Shown: positions 25,893-34,398 of the stretch, piece by piece
How positions within the stretch are numbered: the stretch's first letter is position 1
Layout: every line of letters starts with the position of its first letter
Origin: a bacterium
Lineage (GTDB): Bacteria > Actinomycetota > UBA4738 > HRBIN12
Assembly: GCA_023251895.1 (NCBI GenBank)
Contig: JAHEXX010000004.1
Location: 1-42,085 of the forward strand
Direction: 5' to 3'
DNA: 42,085 nucleotides
Notes under the pieces: generated by a model
What the model was told of the DNA's origin: nothing
Seen by the model: the letters and a program-made list of their open reading frames with translations, nothing else
Database searches by the model: none
Translations under genes and position numbers: made by a program

Positions 25893-27995
25893 ATGCCGTC
25901 CGTGGCGGGCCTTTCCCCGATCGCCGTGCTCGTCCTCGGGGCATGGCTCGCGGTGCCGGGTCTCGGACTCACCCTCGCGCTGTTCGAGGGGTCCGAGGCG
26001 TCCCTTCCGACGCGCCTCGCGCTGGTGCTCCCCCTCGGGTATACGGCGGTCGTCCTGACCGGCTTGCCACTGGCCGTCGTTCATCTGTTCACGCGACCGG
26101 CCCTGATCGCAGCGTGGCTCGCAGCCGTCCTCGTCATCTGGACCGTGGCGCTTCGCCGGCGGTCGTCTCGCAGACCGGTACGGGGATGGACCAAGCGGGT
26201 CGCCGCCGCGCCGTGGGCTTATGCGACCGCCGTCGCGTTGTTCCTGTCGTACGCAGCGGGGCGATGGACGTTCGCCCCCGTGACGAACCTGGCGCCCACG
26301 ACACTCCGGTACTGGGCTGACGGCGTGGAGATCGCCGACGCCCACCGGATCCCTTCGACCACCCTTCAGTGGGGCCGTCTCCTGCCGCCCATCGTGAGCA
26401 AAGTGCTGTTGAGCGTGTTCCACGGGGGAACCAGTTTGCTGCTGGGGCGGGCTCCGCTCGCTCCCCTCGGCGCGGGCCTGTTCGTCGTGTCGGTTGGGAT
26501 TGCGCTGGTCATCTTCGGGCTGGCGCGGGAACTGGGGCTCCGGTACACCGCGCCCCTGGTGGTCCTGCTGCTCGTGGCGAACCGCGTGGTGGGTCGCCTG
26601 GACTTCACGAAGGATCTCGACTTCGCGCTGGCCGAGGACTGGGGGAAGCTGTTGGCGCTGGCCGCCGTCCTGCTCGCGGCGCGTGCCCTGCGGCCGAAGG
26701 AGATGGCGCCGGTTGCAGCCTCACCGGCTCCGGCCGTGTCGGCGGGGAGGGAGGTGGCCGCCGCGGGGGTGCTTCTGGGAGTGGCCTCGGGTACGCATCT
26801 GGTTGCCGCCGTCGTTGGACTCGCGTTCATCGGTGCGAACGCGGTCTCGCGGATGATCGTCCACCGGCGGTTCGCTCCCGCGTTCCGCACCGCCGGCTTC
26901 ATAGTGGCCGTTGCTGGGCTCCTCGGCGCGGCGGCCTTGCTCGGCTCCGGCGGCGATCTGGGGTTCCAGGGAGCGGCGGGCGACGCCGCCTACCAGCGCA
27001 TCGACACGCAGCTGGGACTCCCCGATGGAGTCGACCCCGTTCTCCTGCTGATCCACGAGGCGCACCTCGCCCAGGTGAAACCGGTCTCGTACGGGCCCGC
27101 CCAAGCCCTGCACGACTTCGGCGCAGAAGTGGCCGGTCGCGACCCGGAGGGAGGGCGACGGACCTCGGCGCTGGCGCTCGCGCTGCCGATCGCCGCGGCG
27201 GTCGCGGCCCTGATCGTCCTCCTCGTCTGGGGCGACCGAGAGCTGCGGGTGCTGGCCGTCACGGCTGCGTTGTTCGCCGTCACGCTGCTCTTGGTCGGTA
27301 TGGCGTTCTCCGTGCGCTACCACGTGTTCGCACTCGCCACGTTCGGGAACCGCAGGCTGTTCGCCTACGTGCTTCTGCCGTACGTCCTGCTGGGAGCGGG
27401 CGTCGTCGAACTGGTGCTGGATCGACTGCGGGAACGGCCAGAGCCGGACACCGGCAAGTCGGCGCCGGTCGTCGCGCTCGGACTCACGCTGGTGCTCGGC
27501 GCCGCGCTGCTCCCGCGGGCGGTGGCCCCACACGATCAACTGGTCCATCGGACAGACGAGGCCCGGACGCTGGCCTGGATCGGGGATCACGTGCCGTGCG
27601 AGGGCCGGGTGCTGGCCGACCGCCGGACGCTGGCCGCATTCGAGACCCTGTCCCACCGCGCCGGGGTGCTGGAGGGCATGGGCCCCCACATCCGCCCCGC
27701 GGTGCTGGCGCGGGCGCTGGCGGAGATGTTCCGGGCCCAGGGCTTCTTCGCGGATCCCACGAGCGGCCGGGACTACCTGCGGCAGCGAGGGGTGGCGGCC
27801 ATCGTGCTGACGATGGGCTACGAGTCGATGGGGGGCTGGCGGCGCGTGGCCGAGGTCGATCGAGACACGCTCGACGCCGTCCCATACCTGGAGCCCGCCT
27901 TCGAGACGGAAAGGACCGCCGTGTACCGAGTGGTGGGATTCCGGCCGAACCCAGCCCTGCCACCGGTCTCGACCCAGCCCGGATACCGCTGCTGA
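25893..27995 (+). CDS. Large multi-pass membrane protein, possibly a glycosyltransferase
   Basis: The 700-residue protein has about a dozen hydrophobic helices, an outer loop with TLRYWADGVEIADAHRIPSTTLQWG after helix 4, a long loop around 380-430 (AYQRIDTQLGLPDGVDPVLL) and a soluble C-terminal tail from about residue 560 (RTLAWIGDHVPCEGRVLADRRTLAAFE, AIVLTMGYESMGG). The topology resembles GT-C enzymes and 'DUF-type' polysaccharide membrane proteins, but no defining motif is visible. It shares topology, not obvious sequence, with the 19132-21117 protein. The next gene is dnaE2 on the same strand after 45 bases with its own SOS promoter. Confidence 0.65.
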   Translation: MPSVAGLSPIAVLVLGAWLAVPGLGLTLALFEGSEASLPTRLALVLPLGYTAVVLTGLPLAVVHLFTRPALIAAWLAAVLVIWTVALRRRSSRRPVRGWTKRVAAAPWAYATAVALFLSYAAGRWTFAPVTNLAPTTLRYWADGVEIADAHRIPSTTLQWGRLLPPIVSKVLLSVFHGGTSLLLGRAPLAPLGAGLFVVSVGIALVIFGLARELGLRYTAPLVVLLLVANRVVGRLDFTKDLDFALAEDWGKLLALAAVLLAARALRPKEMAPVAASPAPAVSAGREVAAAGVLLGVASGTHLVAAVVGLAFIGANAVSRMIVHRRFAPAFRTAGFIVAVAGLLGAAALLGSGGDLGFQGAAGDAAYQRIDTQLGLPDGVDPVLLLIHEAHLAQVKPVSYGPAQALHDFGAEVAGRDPEGGRRTSALALALPIAAAVAALIVLLVWGDRELRVLAVTAALFAVTLLLVGMAFSVRYHVFALATFGNRRLFAYVLLPYVLLGAGVVELVLDRLRERPEPDTGKSAPVVALGLTLVLGAALLPRAVAPHDQLVHRTDEARTLAWIGDHVPCEGRVLADRRTLAAFETLSHRAGVLEGMGPHIRPAVLARALAEMFRAQGFFADPTSGRDYLRQRGVAAIVLTMGYESMGGWRRVAEVDRDTLDAVPYLEPAFETERTAVYRVVGFRPNPALPPVSTQPGYRC

Positions 27996-28027
27996 CCTGC
28001 AGGTTCGCCTGCGTCGGAGAGCCGTCA

Positions 28028-28048
28028 TAGAATCGAACATGTGTTCGA
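28028..28048 (+). promoter_or_regulatory. Leaderless promoter with LexA box over the dnaE2 start codon
   Basis: TAGAAT (28028-28033) ends seven bases before GTG 28041. The perfect LexA palindrome TCGAACATGTGTTCGA spans 28033-28048, so it covers the transcription start and contains the start codon itself. Bound LexA would block transcription at the first base. Confidence 0.85.
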
Positions 28049-31000
28049 TTCCCCCCCTTTCGTTCACCTCGACGTCCGCTCTTACTTCTCGCTGAAGGAC
28101 GGGGCCTTCCCACCTGAGGACCTGGCCCGGCGCGCCGCCGAGCTCCGCATGCCGGCGGTGGCCCTCACCGACCGCGACGGGCTGTACGGCGCCGCCCGGT
28201 TCGTCCAGGCCTGCGCACGAGCCGGCGTGAAACCGATCCTCGGGGCGACCCTCACGTTGGGGGCGGGGGTGGCCGCCTCCGTCGTGCTGCTTGCCCAAGA
28301 CGACGAGGGCTATGCGAACCTCTGTCGGCTCATCACGGATGCGCACATGCTTGGCGAGCGGGGAGAGCCGTCGCTGTCACCCGAGCAGATCTGTGCGCAC
28401 GCGGGTGACCTGGTCTGTTTGCTGGGGCCTTCTTCGCCGGCTGGGCGCCTCGCGATCGGCAGGCGGCTCGAGGCTGCGCGTCGGGCGGCTTCGCCGTTGC
28501 GGGAGGCGTTCGGGGATCGGCTGTTCGTCTCGGTTCAGCACCACGTGGAGCGGGACTCGGGCGCCGAGGTACGCGCGATGCTGCGGCTGGGCGAGGCGAT
28601 CGACACCAGGGCCGTCGCCACGAACGCCGTCCGTTACCTGATACCGCAGGACGCGTTCCTGGCCGACGCCCTCGAATGCATGCGCGAGATCGTTCCCATC
28701 GGCAGGAACAACGTCACGCGGACCAACGCCGAGGGGTACCTGAAGTCGGCACGGGAGATGCGCGCGCTGTTCCGGGAACGGCCGGACCTGTGCGACGCCA
28801 CCCTCGAGATCGCCGAGTCGTGCACGTTCGACATCGATCTCCGACGCGTTCACTTCCCGGAGTTCCCCACGCCGGGGGGGCGCTCGGCGTCGTCCGTGCT
28901 GGCCGAACGGTGCTGGCGCGGCATGGACCACCGCAGCATGAAGCCAACCCTACTAGTCCGTGACAGACTAGATCTCGAGCTTTCGATGATCCACAAGCTC
29001 GGGTACTCGGCGTACTTCCTGACCGTCGCCGACATCGTCGCGGACATCAGGGCCATGGGGGTCCGGTGCGCGTGCCGGGGCTCGGCGGCCGGGTCGCTGG
29101 TCTGCTACCTCACCGGCATCTCCGACGTTGACCCGGTCCGCCACGACCTGCTGTTCGAGCGGTTCATCAACCCGCTACGCGAGGAACTGCCCGATATCGA
29201 CATCGACGTGGAGTCGGCCCGGCGGGAGGACGTGTACGACATGGTCCTGTCGCGCCACGGCGACGATCGGGCGGCCTGCGTGACGATGGTCGATACGTAT
29301 CGGGCCCGGGGCGCGATCCGCGAGGTGGGCAAGGCCCTGGGCCTGCCGGAGGTCGAGGTGGGTACGGTGGCCAAGGCCTTCCCCCACATCGGGGCCGACC
29401 ACATCCGGGCGGCCATCGAGGCTCTCCCGGAGCTGGCCGGATCGAACCTGAACGCCGGCCAGCTGGAGCTGCTGTTCCGGGTGGCGGAGCGCCTGGACGG
29501 GTTCCCCCGGCACCTCGCATTGCACCCCTCGGGCATCGTGCTGTCGAACGACGAGCTGGTGAAGCGGGTGCCGCTGGAACGGTCGTTCCAGGGATACCGG
29601 ATGATCCAGGCCGACAAGGACGACGTCGAGCTGCTGGGGTACCTGAAGCTCGACGTGCTGGGCGTACGGATGCTCTCGGCCATGCGCCATGCCCTGGACG
29701 AGATCGCGCGCACCGAGCACGTGAAGGTCGATCTCGAAGAGATCCCGCTCGACGATTTGCCCACGTTCGAGCTGATCCGTTCCTCGGACACCCTGGGTTG
29801 CTTCCAGATCGAGTCGCCGGGGCAGCGGGAACTACTCCAGAAGCTCCAGCCGGAGCGGTGGGAAGACCTCATCGTCGACATCTCGCTGTTCCGCCCGGGG
29901 CCGGTGAAGTCGGACATGATCTCGCCGTTCCTGCGGCGGCGGGCCGGCATGGAACGCCCGGCCTACGCGCATCCCAAGTTCCGGGGCGCGCTGCAGGAGA
30001 CGTTCGGCGTGATCGTCTACCACGAGCAGGTGATCCGGACGATCGCCGCCGTCACCGGGTACGACCTGTCCACCGCCGACCGCATCCGCCGTCACCTCTC
30101 CGACGCCCTCGAGGTCGACGCCATCTGCGAGGACTTCCTGGCCCGCGCCAAGGAACAGGGCCTGGACGGCGAGGCCGCCGAGCGCGTCTGGAAGGAGGTC
30201 TCGTCGTTCGCCTCGTTCGGGTTCTGCAAGGCCCACGCCGCCGCCTTCGCCGTTCCGACCTACCAATCGGCGTGGCTGAAGGCCCGCTACCCGGCACACT
30301 TCCTGGCCGGGGTCCTGACCCACGACCCCGGCATGTATCCCCGCAGGTTGATCCTGGAGGACGCCCGGGAGCACGGCATCGCGATCCTCCCGCTCGACGT
30401 GAACCGCAGCGAGCCCGATTACGTGGCGGAAGTGGTCGAGCATGAGGCGGAGCCGCCCGTCCCCGCCGATACTGCGTCACACCGCTATGGGATCAGGCTG
30501 GCCCTCAAGGATGTCCACGGGATCTCGGACGCCGAGATCCGCTCGATCCTGGAGGCTCGGGCGGATCGGCCCTTCCGCGACGTCGGGGATTTCCTTCGTA
30601 GAACGGACGTCTCGCGGCCCGTCGTGGAGGCGCTGGCGCACGCGGGCGCGTTCGACCGCATCGGCGCGGGCAGCCGCCGGGACCGTCTGTACGAAGCCAT
30701 GGTCACCGACCCCCAGCGCGAAGGCGAGCAACTCGCACTCGACGTGCGCCCACCCCTCGCGACTTCAACCGCCCCGGCCAGCAGGATCAGCCTCCCCGAG
30801 TACACCGATGCCGAAGTGGTACGGGCCGAGCTCGAGGTCCTCGGCGTGGACGCGACGAGGCACATCGTGTCGTTCTTCGAACCCCTGCTCGAGGACCTCG
30901 GGGTGGTGCGCTCGCGCGACCTGTGGAGGCTCCGGAGCGACACCTGGGTCATGGTGGCCGGGGTGAAGGTGGCATCGCAGACCCCGGCGGTGCGGAGCGG

Positions 31001-31310
31001 CCAGCGCATCATCTTCCTCACCCTCGACGACGCCACCGGCCCGGTCGACGTCACGGTGTTCGAGAAGGTCCAGCCCAAGTGCGCGCGGACGGTGTTCCAC
31101 TCGTACGTGCTCGCGGTGTGGGGGAAGCTCCGGCGTACGGGCAAGAAGGGGGTGAGTATCATCGCTGAGGACGTCTGGGACCTCGCAGCGTTGCATCGTG
31201 CCCGCCGGACCGGGGAACTCGACCGGGCGCTGGCGAAGGTCGGGCCGGCAGGCGCGTCGCTGCCCTCCCGGAAGCTGTGGCATGCGAGCGGTGGATCCGC
31301 CGGATGGTGA
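28041..31310 (+). CDS. dnaE2: DNA polymerase III alpha-like subunit, error-prone DnaE2/ImuC type
   Basis: The 1089-residue C-family polymerase has an N-terminal PHP domain (HLDVRSYFSLKDGA, ALTDRDGLYGAARF), then palm and finger parts with the catalytic PDIDIDVESARREDVY, HLALHPSGIVLS, DTLGCFQIESPGQRELLQKL, VYHEQVIRTIAAVTGY and FGFCKAHAAAFA, and a C-terminal OB fold (IIFLTLDDATGPVDVTVFEK). Length and the LexA box point to DnaE2/ImuC, which copies past lesions during SOS, not to replicative DnaE1 (about 1180 residues). The PHP metal motif HxH is HLD, so proofreading-type activity is probably lost. ImuA/ImuB are not adjacent; an MFS gene and dinB follow. Confidence 0.88.
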   Translation: MFDSPPFVHLDVRSYFSLKDGAFPPEDLARRAAELRMPAVALTDRDGLYGAARFVQACARAGVKPILGATLTLGAGVAASVVLLAQDDEGYANLCRLITDAHMLGERGEPSLSPEQICAHAGDLVCLLGPSSPAGRLAIGRRLEAARRAASPLREAFGDRLFVSVQHHVERDSGAEVRAMLRLGEAIDTRAVATNAVRYLIPQDAFLADALECMREIVPIGRNNVTRTNAEGYLKSAREMRALFRERPDLCDATLEIAESCTFDIDLRRVHFPEFPTPGGRSASSVLAERCWRGMDHRSMKPTLLVRDRLDLELSMIHKLGYSAYFLTVADIVADIRAMGVRCACRGSAAGSLVCYLTGISDVDPVRHDLLFERFINPLREELPDIDIDVESARREDVYDMVLSRHGDDRAACVTMVDTYRARGAIREVGKALGLPEVEVGTVAKAFPHIGADHIRAAIEALPELAGSNLNAGQLELLFRVAERLDGFPRHLALHPSGIVLSNDELVKRVPLERSFQGYRMIQADKDDVELLGYLKLDVLGVRMLSAMRHALDEIARTEHVKVDLEEIPLDDLPTFELIRSSDTLGCFQIESPGQRELLQKLQPERWEDLIVDISLFRPGPVKSDMISPFLRRRAGMERPAYAHPKFRGALQETFGVIVYHEQVIRTIAAVTGYDLSTADRIRRHLSDALEVDAICEDFLARAKEQGLDGEAAERVWKEVSSFASFGFCKAHAAAFAVPTYQSAWLKARYPAHFLAGVLTHDPGMYPRRLILEDAREHGIAILPLDVNRSEPDYVAEVVEHEAEPPVPADTASHRYGIRLALKDVHGISDAEIRSILEARADRPFRDVGDFLRRTDVSRPVVEALAHAGAFDRIGAGSRRDRLYEAMVTDPQREGEQLALDVRPPLATSTAPASRISLPEYTDAEVVRAELEVLGVDATRHIVSFFEPLLEDLGVVRSRDLWRLRSDTWVMVAGVKVASQTPAVRSGQRIIFLTLDDATGPVDVTVFEKVQPKCARTVFHSYVLAVWGKLRRTGKKGVSIIAEDVWDLAALHRARRTGELDRALAKVGPAGASLPSRKLWHASGGSAGW

Positions 31311-31319
31311 GGCAGGGGA

Positions 31320-32576
31320 GTGACCGAACCGACCGAAGGTACCGACCGGACCGGTTCGGTCTTGGCCAACCGTCCGTTCCTGTTCCTGGTCCTGGCCCAC
31401 GGTTTGTCGGGTCTCGCGTTCTGGGGTTACTTCGCCACGGTGTTCGCGGAGGCCGCCTACGAGTTCCACGCCACCGTCGGCCAGATGGCCGTGCTCGGCG
31501 CCTCGCTCTCCGTCCCGTTCATCCTGGGAAGCATCCTCCAGGGCCTGTTCGTCGATCGGTGGAGCCCGAAGTGGCTGAGCTTCCTGGGATACGTCGCCCT
31601 GGTCGGAGCCATCCCGCTCGCGTGGGCGGCCGACTCGCTTCCGTGGCTGTACGCGTCGTCGTTCATGGTGGGCGGCGCCTTCGCCACCATCGAGCCTTCC
31701 CGGTCCGCACTGACGGGCCTGCTGGTGCCGGAGGATCGGCTGGTGCGGGCGAACGGCGCCATCTCGGTGTCGTTCCAGATCTCCCTGGTCGTGGGGACCC
31801 TCGTGGGCGGCGCCCTGCTGGACGCGTACGGGTCGAGCATGGTCTACGCGACGGCGACCGGCATCGCGCTGCTCCCGGTGGCGTTCGTCCTGCCCATCCC
31901 CGACGTACGCCAGCGGGGCGAACGCCCGGCCCTGTCCCTGGACGGCTTGCAGAAGGGAGCCCGGACCGCCTGGCACCACTCGGAGCTCCGGCTGCTGTTG
32001 CTGATCACGGGCACGAGCTGGACGCTGATCAACACGTTCTTCGTGTTGGAACCGCTGTTCATCAAGCAGACGCTCCATCAGGGCCAAGAAGCGGTCCTGT
32101 ACCTGTGGGGGGCACACGGGGTGGGAGCATTGTTCGGGGCGATCGCCATTACCCGGTCCAAGCGCGGGACCGGGCGGGAGCCCGCCTTCGTGTGCGGAGG
32201 GGTCGTGACGATCGGTGTGGGCATCCTCGGCTACACGGGGGTCGGCATCTACGGGGTGGCGCTGGTGGCCGCGGCGGTAGCGGGGTCGGGATTCGCGCTG
32301 CTCTTCCCGCCGCTTCTGGCATTCATCCAGCGCGTCGTCGTGGAGGAACAGCGGGGCCGGGTCACCGGCGTGTTCGTTGCGCTCCAGGAGACCATGGGCC
32401 TCGCGAGCTCCCTCGTCATCCTGGTGCTCGGCGGCGTGATCGTGGTCCGGCCCACGCTGGTGGGGGCGAGCGCGGTCCTCATCGCGCTGGGGTTGGTCGG
32501 GGTGCGGGCGGACGCCGCAACCCGCCGGACCGTCCGGGCCTCGGCGGTGGTGGAGGATGACGAACCGGCCGCCTGA
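31320..32576 (+). CDS. MFS transporter
   Basis: The 418-residue protein has about 12 helices with the inter-helix-2/3 loop GLFVDRWSPKWLSFLGY (motif A-like), a second-half KPxxx-type repeat, and FIKQTLHQGQEAVLYLWGAHGVGALFGAIAITRSKRG. It is a drug- or metabolite-efflux-type major facilitator of unknown substrate. GTG 31320 lies nine bases after dnaE2 with AGGCAGGGGA upstream, and its end overlaps dinB by 20 bases, so it is transcribed and translated together with the mutagenic polymerases. Confidence 0.87.
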   Translation: MTEPTEGTDRTGSVLANRPFLFLVLAHGLSGLAFWGYFATVFAEAAYEFHATVGQMAVLGASLSVPFILGSILQGLFVDRWSPKWLSFLGYVALVGAIPLAWAADSLPWLYASSFMVGGAFATIEPSRSALTGLLVPEDRLVRANGAISVSFQISLVVGTLVGGALLDAYGSSMVYATATGIALLPVAFVLPIPDVRQRGERPALSLDGLQKGARTAWHHSELRLLLLITGTSWTLINTFFVLEPLFIKQTLHQGQEAVLYLWGAHGVGALFGAIAITRSKRGTGREPAFVCGGVVTIGVGILGYTGVGIYGVALVAAAVAGSGFALLFPPLLAFIQRVVVEEQRGRVTGVFVALQETMGLASSLVILVLGGVIVVRPTLVGASAVLIALGLVGVRADAATRRTVRASAVVEDDEPAA

Positions 32577-33741
32577 GCCCATCCTGCACGTCGACCTCGA
32601 CGCGTTCTACGCCTCGGTGGAGGTCCTGAAGGACCCCGCGCTCGCCGGCAAGCCCGTGGTGGTGGGGGGCGCCGGCACGCGGGGAGTCGTCATGTCAGCC
32701 TCCTATGAGGCTCGGGCCTACGGCATCCGCTCGGCCATGCCGGCCGTGCGAGCCCGGCGGCTGTGCCCCGATGCGGCGTTCGTCCCGCCCGACTTCGAGT
32801 CCTACAAGGCCCACTCGAACCGGTTCCGTGAGGTGCTCCGGTCGGTGACTCCGCTCGTGGAGCCCATCGCCCTGGACGAGGCCTTCCTGGACGTGGGCGG
32901 CGCCGGCCTGCTGTTCGGTGAGCCGGAGGGGATCGCCCGCCGGATCCGGGAGGAGGTGGCCCGCGAGGTCGGGGTGACCTGCTCCGTAGGCGTGGCGCCC
33001 AGCAAGCTCGTGGCCAAGCTGGCCTCAACGAGGGCCAAGCCTGACGGGCTCATCCACGTGCAGGCGGATGGGGTCCCGGCGTTCATGGAACCACTCCCGG
33101 TCGACGCGCTGTGGGGGGTGGGGGAGGTGACCGGGGAATTGCTGCGGCGTCTGGGGGTCCGCACGGTCGGGGACCTGGCCCGGACCCCGGAGGGAGTGCT
33201 GGAACGGCTGCTCGGCGACGTGACCGCCCGCACCCTGTCGGAGCTGGCTCGGGGTATCGACGACCGCCCGGTCGTTCCCTACGAGGCTCCCAAGTCGATC
33301 AGCCACGAAGAGACCTTCGGCCGGGACCTGGACGATCAGGGCGCCCTGCTCCGGGAGGTCCTTTCGCTGTCCCACAAGGTGGCAGCCCGGCTGCGAGAGG
33401 ACGGCTATCGGGCCCGGACCGTGGTTCTGAAGGCCCGCCTGGCCAACTTCACCACGCTGACCCGCTCCCGCACACTGCCGGACCCCACCGACGTCGGCGC
33501 CGACATCTTCCACGTGGCCGGGGACTTGCTCCGGTCGCTCCCGGGAGCCCGGCGGCGGTTCCGCCTGCTGGGGGTGCAGGCCACGGGCCTGGTCCCGGCG
33601 GGCGCCGAACAGCTCGCGCTGCTCCGCGGGGAACGGTGGAGCGACGTGGAGCGGGCCCTCGATCGCATCGACCGGCGGTTCGGGACGGGGTCCGCCATGC
33701 CGGCGGCCCTTTTGAAACCACGCGGTCGGCGCTCCAGATGA
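32557..33741 (+). CDS. dinB: DNA polymerase IV (DinB, Y family)
   Basis: The 394-residue protein has all catalytic parts: HVDLDAFYASVE (metal Asp), VVVGGAGTRGVVMSASYEARAYGIRSAMP, PIALDEAFLDVGG (Asp-Glu), VTCSVGVAPSKLVAKLAS, a helix-hairpin-helix region (LWGVGEVTGELLRRLGVRTVGDLA) and a little-finger domain (SHEETFGRDL). Unlike ImuB the active-site acids are kept, so it is a working translesion polymerase. ATG 32557 lies inside the MFS gene end. A C-terminal clamp-binding peptide is not obvious; the tail is basic (LKPRGRRSR). Confidence 0.93.
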   Translation: MTNRPPEPILHVDLDAFYASVEVLKDPALAGKPVVVGGAGTRGVVMSASYEARAYGIRSAMPAVRARRLCPDAAFVPPDFESYKAHSNRFREVLRSVTPLVEPIALDEAFLDVGGAGLLFGEPEGIARRIREEVAREVGVTCSVGVAPSKLVAKLASTRAKPDGLIHVQADGVPAFMEPLPVDALWGVGEVTGELLRRLGVRTVGDLARTPEGVLERLLGDVTARTLSELARGIDDRPVVPYEAPKSISHEETFGRDLDDQGALLREVLSLSHKVAARLREDGYRARTVVLKARLANFTTLTRSRTLPDPTDVGADIFHVAGDLLRSLPGARRRFRLLGVQATGLVPAGAEQLALLRGERWSDVERALDRIDRRFGTGSAMPAALLKPRGRRSR

Positions 33742-33772
33742 GGTTCCCTCTTCCCGATCATGAGGACGTTCC

Positions 33773-33778
33773 TATAAT
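33773..33778 (+). promoter_or_regulatory. Consensus -10 element for the DUF3040 gene
   Basis: TATAAT lies 27 bases before ATG 33806, with only a weak TTCCCG 16 bases upstream as -35. It would start a transcript of DUF3040 independent of dinB. Confidence 0.55.
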
Positions 33779-33805
33779 GGGTTGGACCCCCGGAAGGTAG
33801 GAAGG

Positions 33806-34189
33806 ATGCCGCTCTCCGATCACGAACAACGGATCCTCGAGGAGATAGAGCGTCGACTCAGTGAGGAGGATCCGCGCCTGGTCGAGACCGTGCAGCGAAC
33901 CTCCCTGTACACGCATCTGGCCCGCAGGATCCGGTGGGCGTCGCTCGCGTTCCTAACGGGCTTCGTCATGCTCATGCTGTTCTCCGTTGCACTGTGGATC
34001 GCCGGCCTGGGTTTCGTCGTGATGCTCGTGTCGGCGCTGCTCGTGTATCGGTACCTCAAGCAGATGGGCCGTGACCAGATGCGGGCGTGGCAGGAACAGG
34101 GTGGGCGATTCTCCCTCGCCTCGCTCCTCGCCCGGTTGTCGGGCCAATTCCGCGGCCGCCGCCCCCCTCCTCCACCGCCGCCGCAGTAG
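33806..34189 (+). CDS. DUF3040 membrane protein
   Basis: The 127-residue protein begins MPLSDHEQRILEEIERRLSEEDPRL, the hallmark of DUF3040, and has two adjacent helices (about 46-64 and 67-85) and a basic, proline-ending tail. The family is nearly confined to actinobacteria, often near mraZ/dcw genes, function unknown. ATG 33806 has AGGAAGG directly upstream; the track start at 33782 adds eight residues without support. Confidence 0.9.
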   Translation: MPLSDHEQRILEEIERRLSEEDPRLVETVQRTSLYTHLARRIRWASLAFLTGFVMLMLFSVALWIAGLGFVVMLVSALLVYRYLKQMGRDQMRAWQEQGGRFSLASLLARLSGQFRGRRPPPPPPPQ

Positions 34190-34242
34190 GGCGTGGGCTG
34201 CCGTTCGGCGACACGCCGTCGTAGTTCTTCCGGATGGTTTGT

Positions 34243-34294
34243 CACTCGAGGTGGCCCGTTCGGGTTGCCTCCGCCACTCGCGGTGCAGTAAAAC
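34243..34294 (+). promoter_or_regulatory. Possible MerR-type promoter with a repeated half-palindrome
   Basis: CACTCGAGGTG (34243-34253) and CACTCGCGGTG (34275-34285) lie 32 bp apart. The second sits inside the 18-base spacer between TTGCCT (34265-34270) and TAAAAC (34289-34294), the place where MerR regulators bind. The MerR gene starts about 105 bases downstream. Confidence 0.4.
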
Positions 34295-34398
34295 AAGCTT
34301 CACCTTCCCCGGGCGTGACCGCCTTCTGCATGTCGGGTCGCACGCGGTCTGCCCACGGCGACGTGGATGAGGAACGAGGGGTCGGGGGGCGCGCTCGA

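Noticed and set aside
26369-28346. Long frames on both strands across the membrane gene and dnaE2 start
   Set aside because: Composition is that of GC-rich shadows; the membrane protein and DnaE2 frames explain the region.
28953-28971. Inverted repeat CTAGTC-N7-GACTAG inside dnaE2
   Set aside because: Lies well inside a conserved coding region and has no promoter or second copy; probably chance.
30765-32582. 605-codon minus-strand frame
   Set aside because: Shadow of dnaE2 and the MFS gene.
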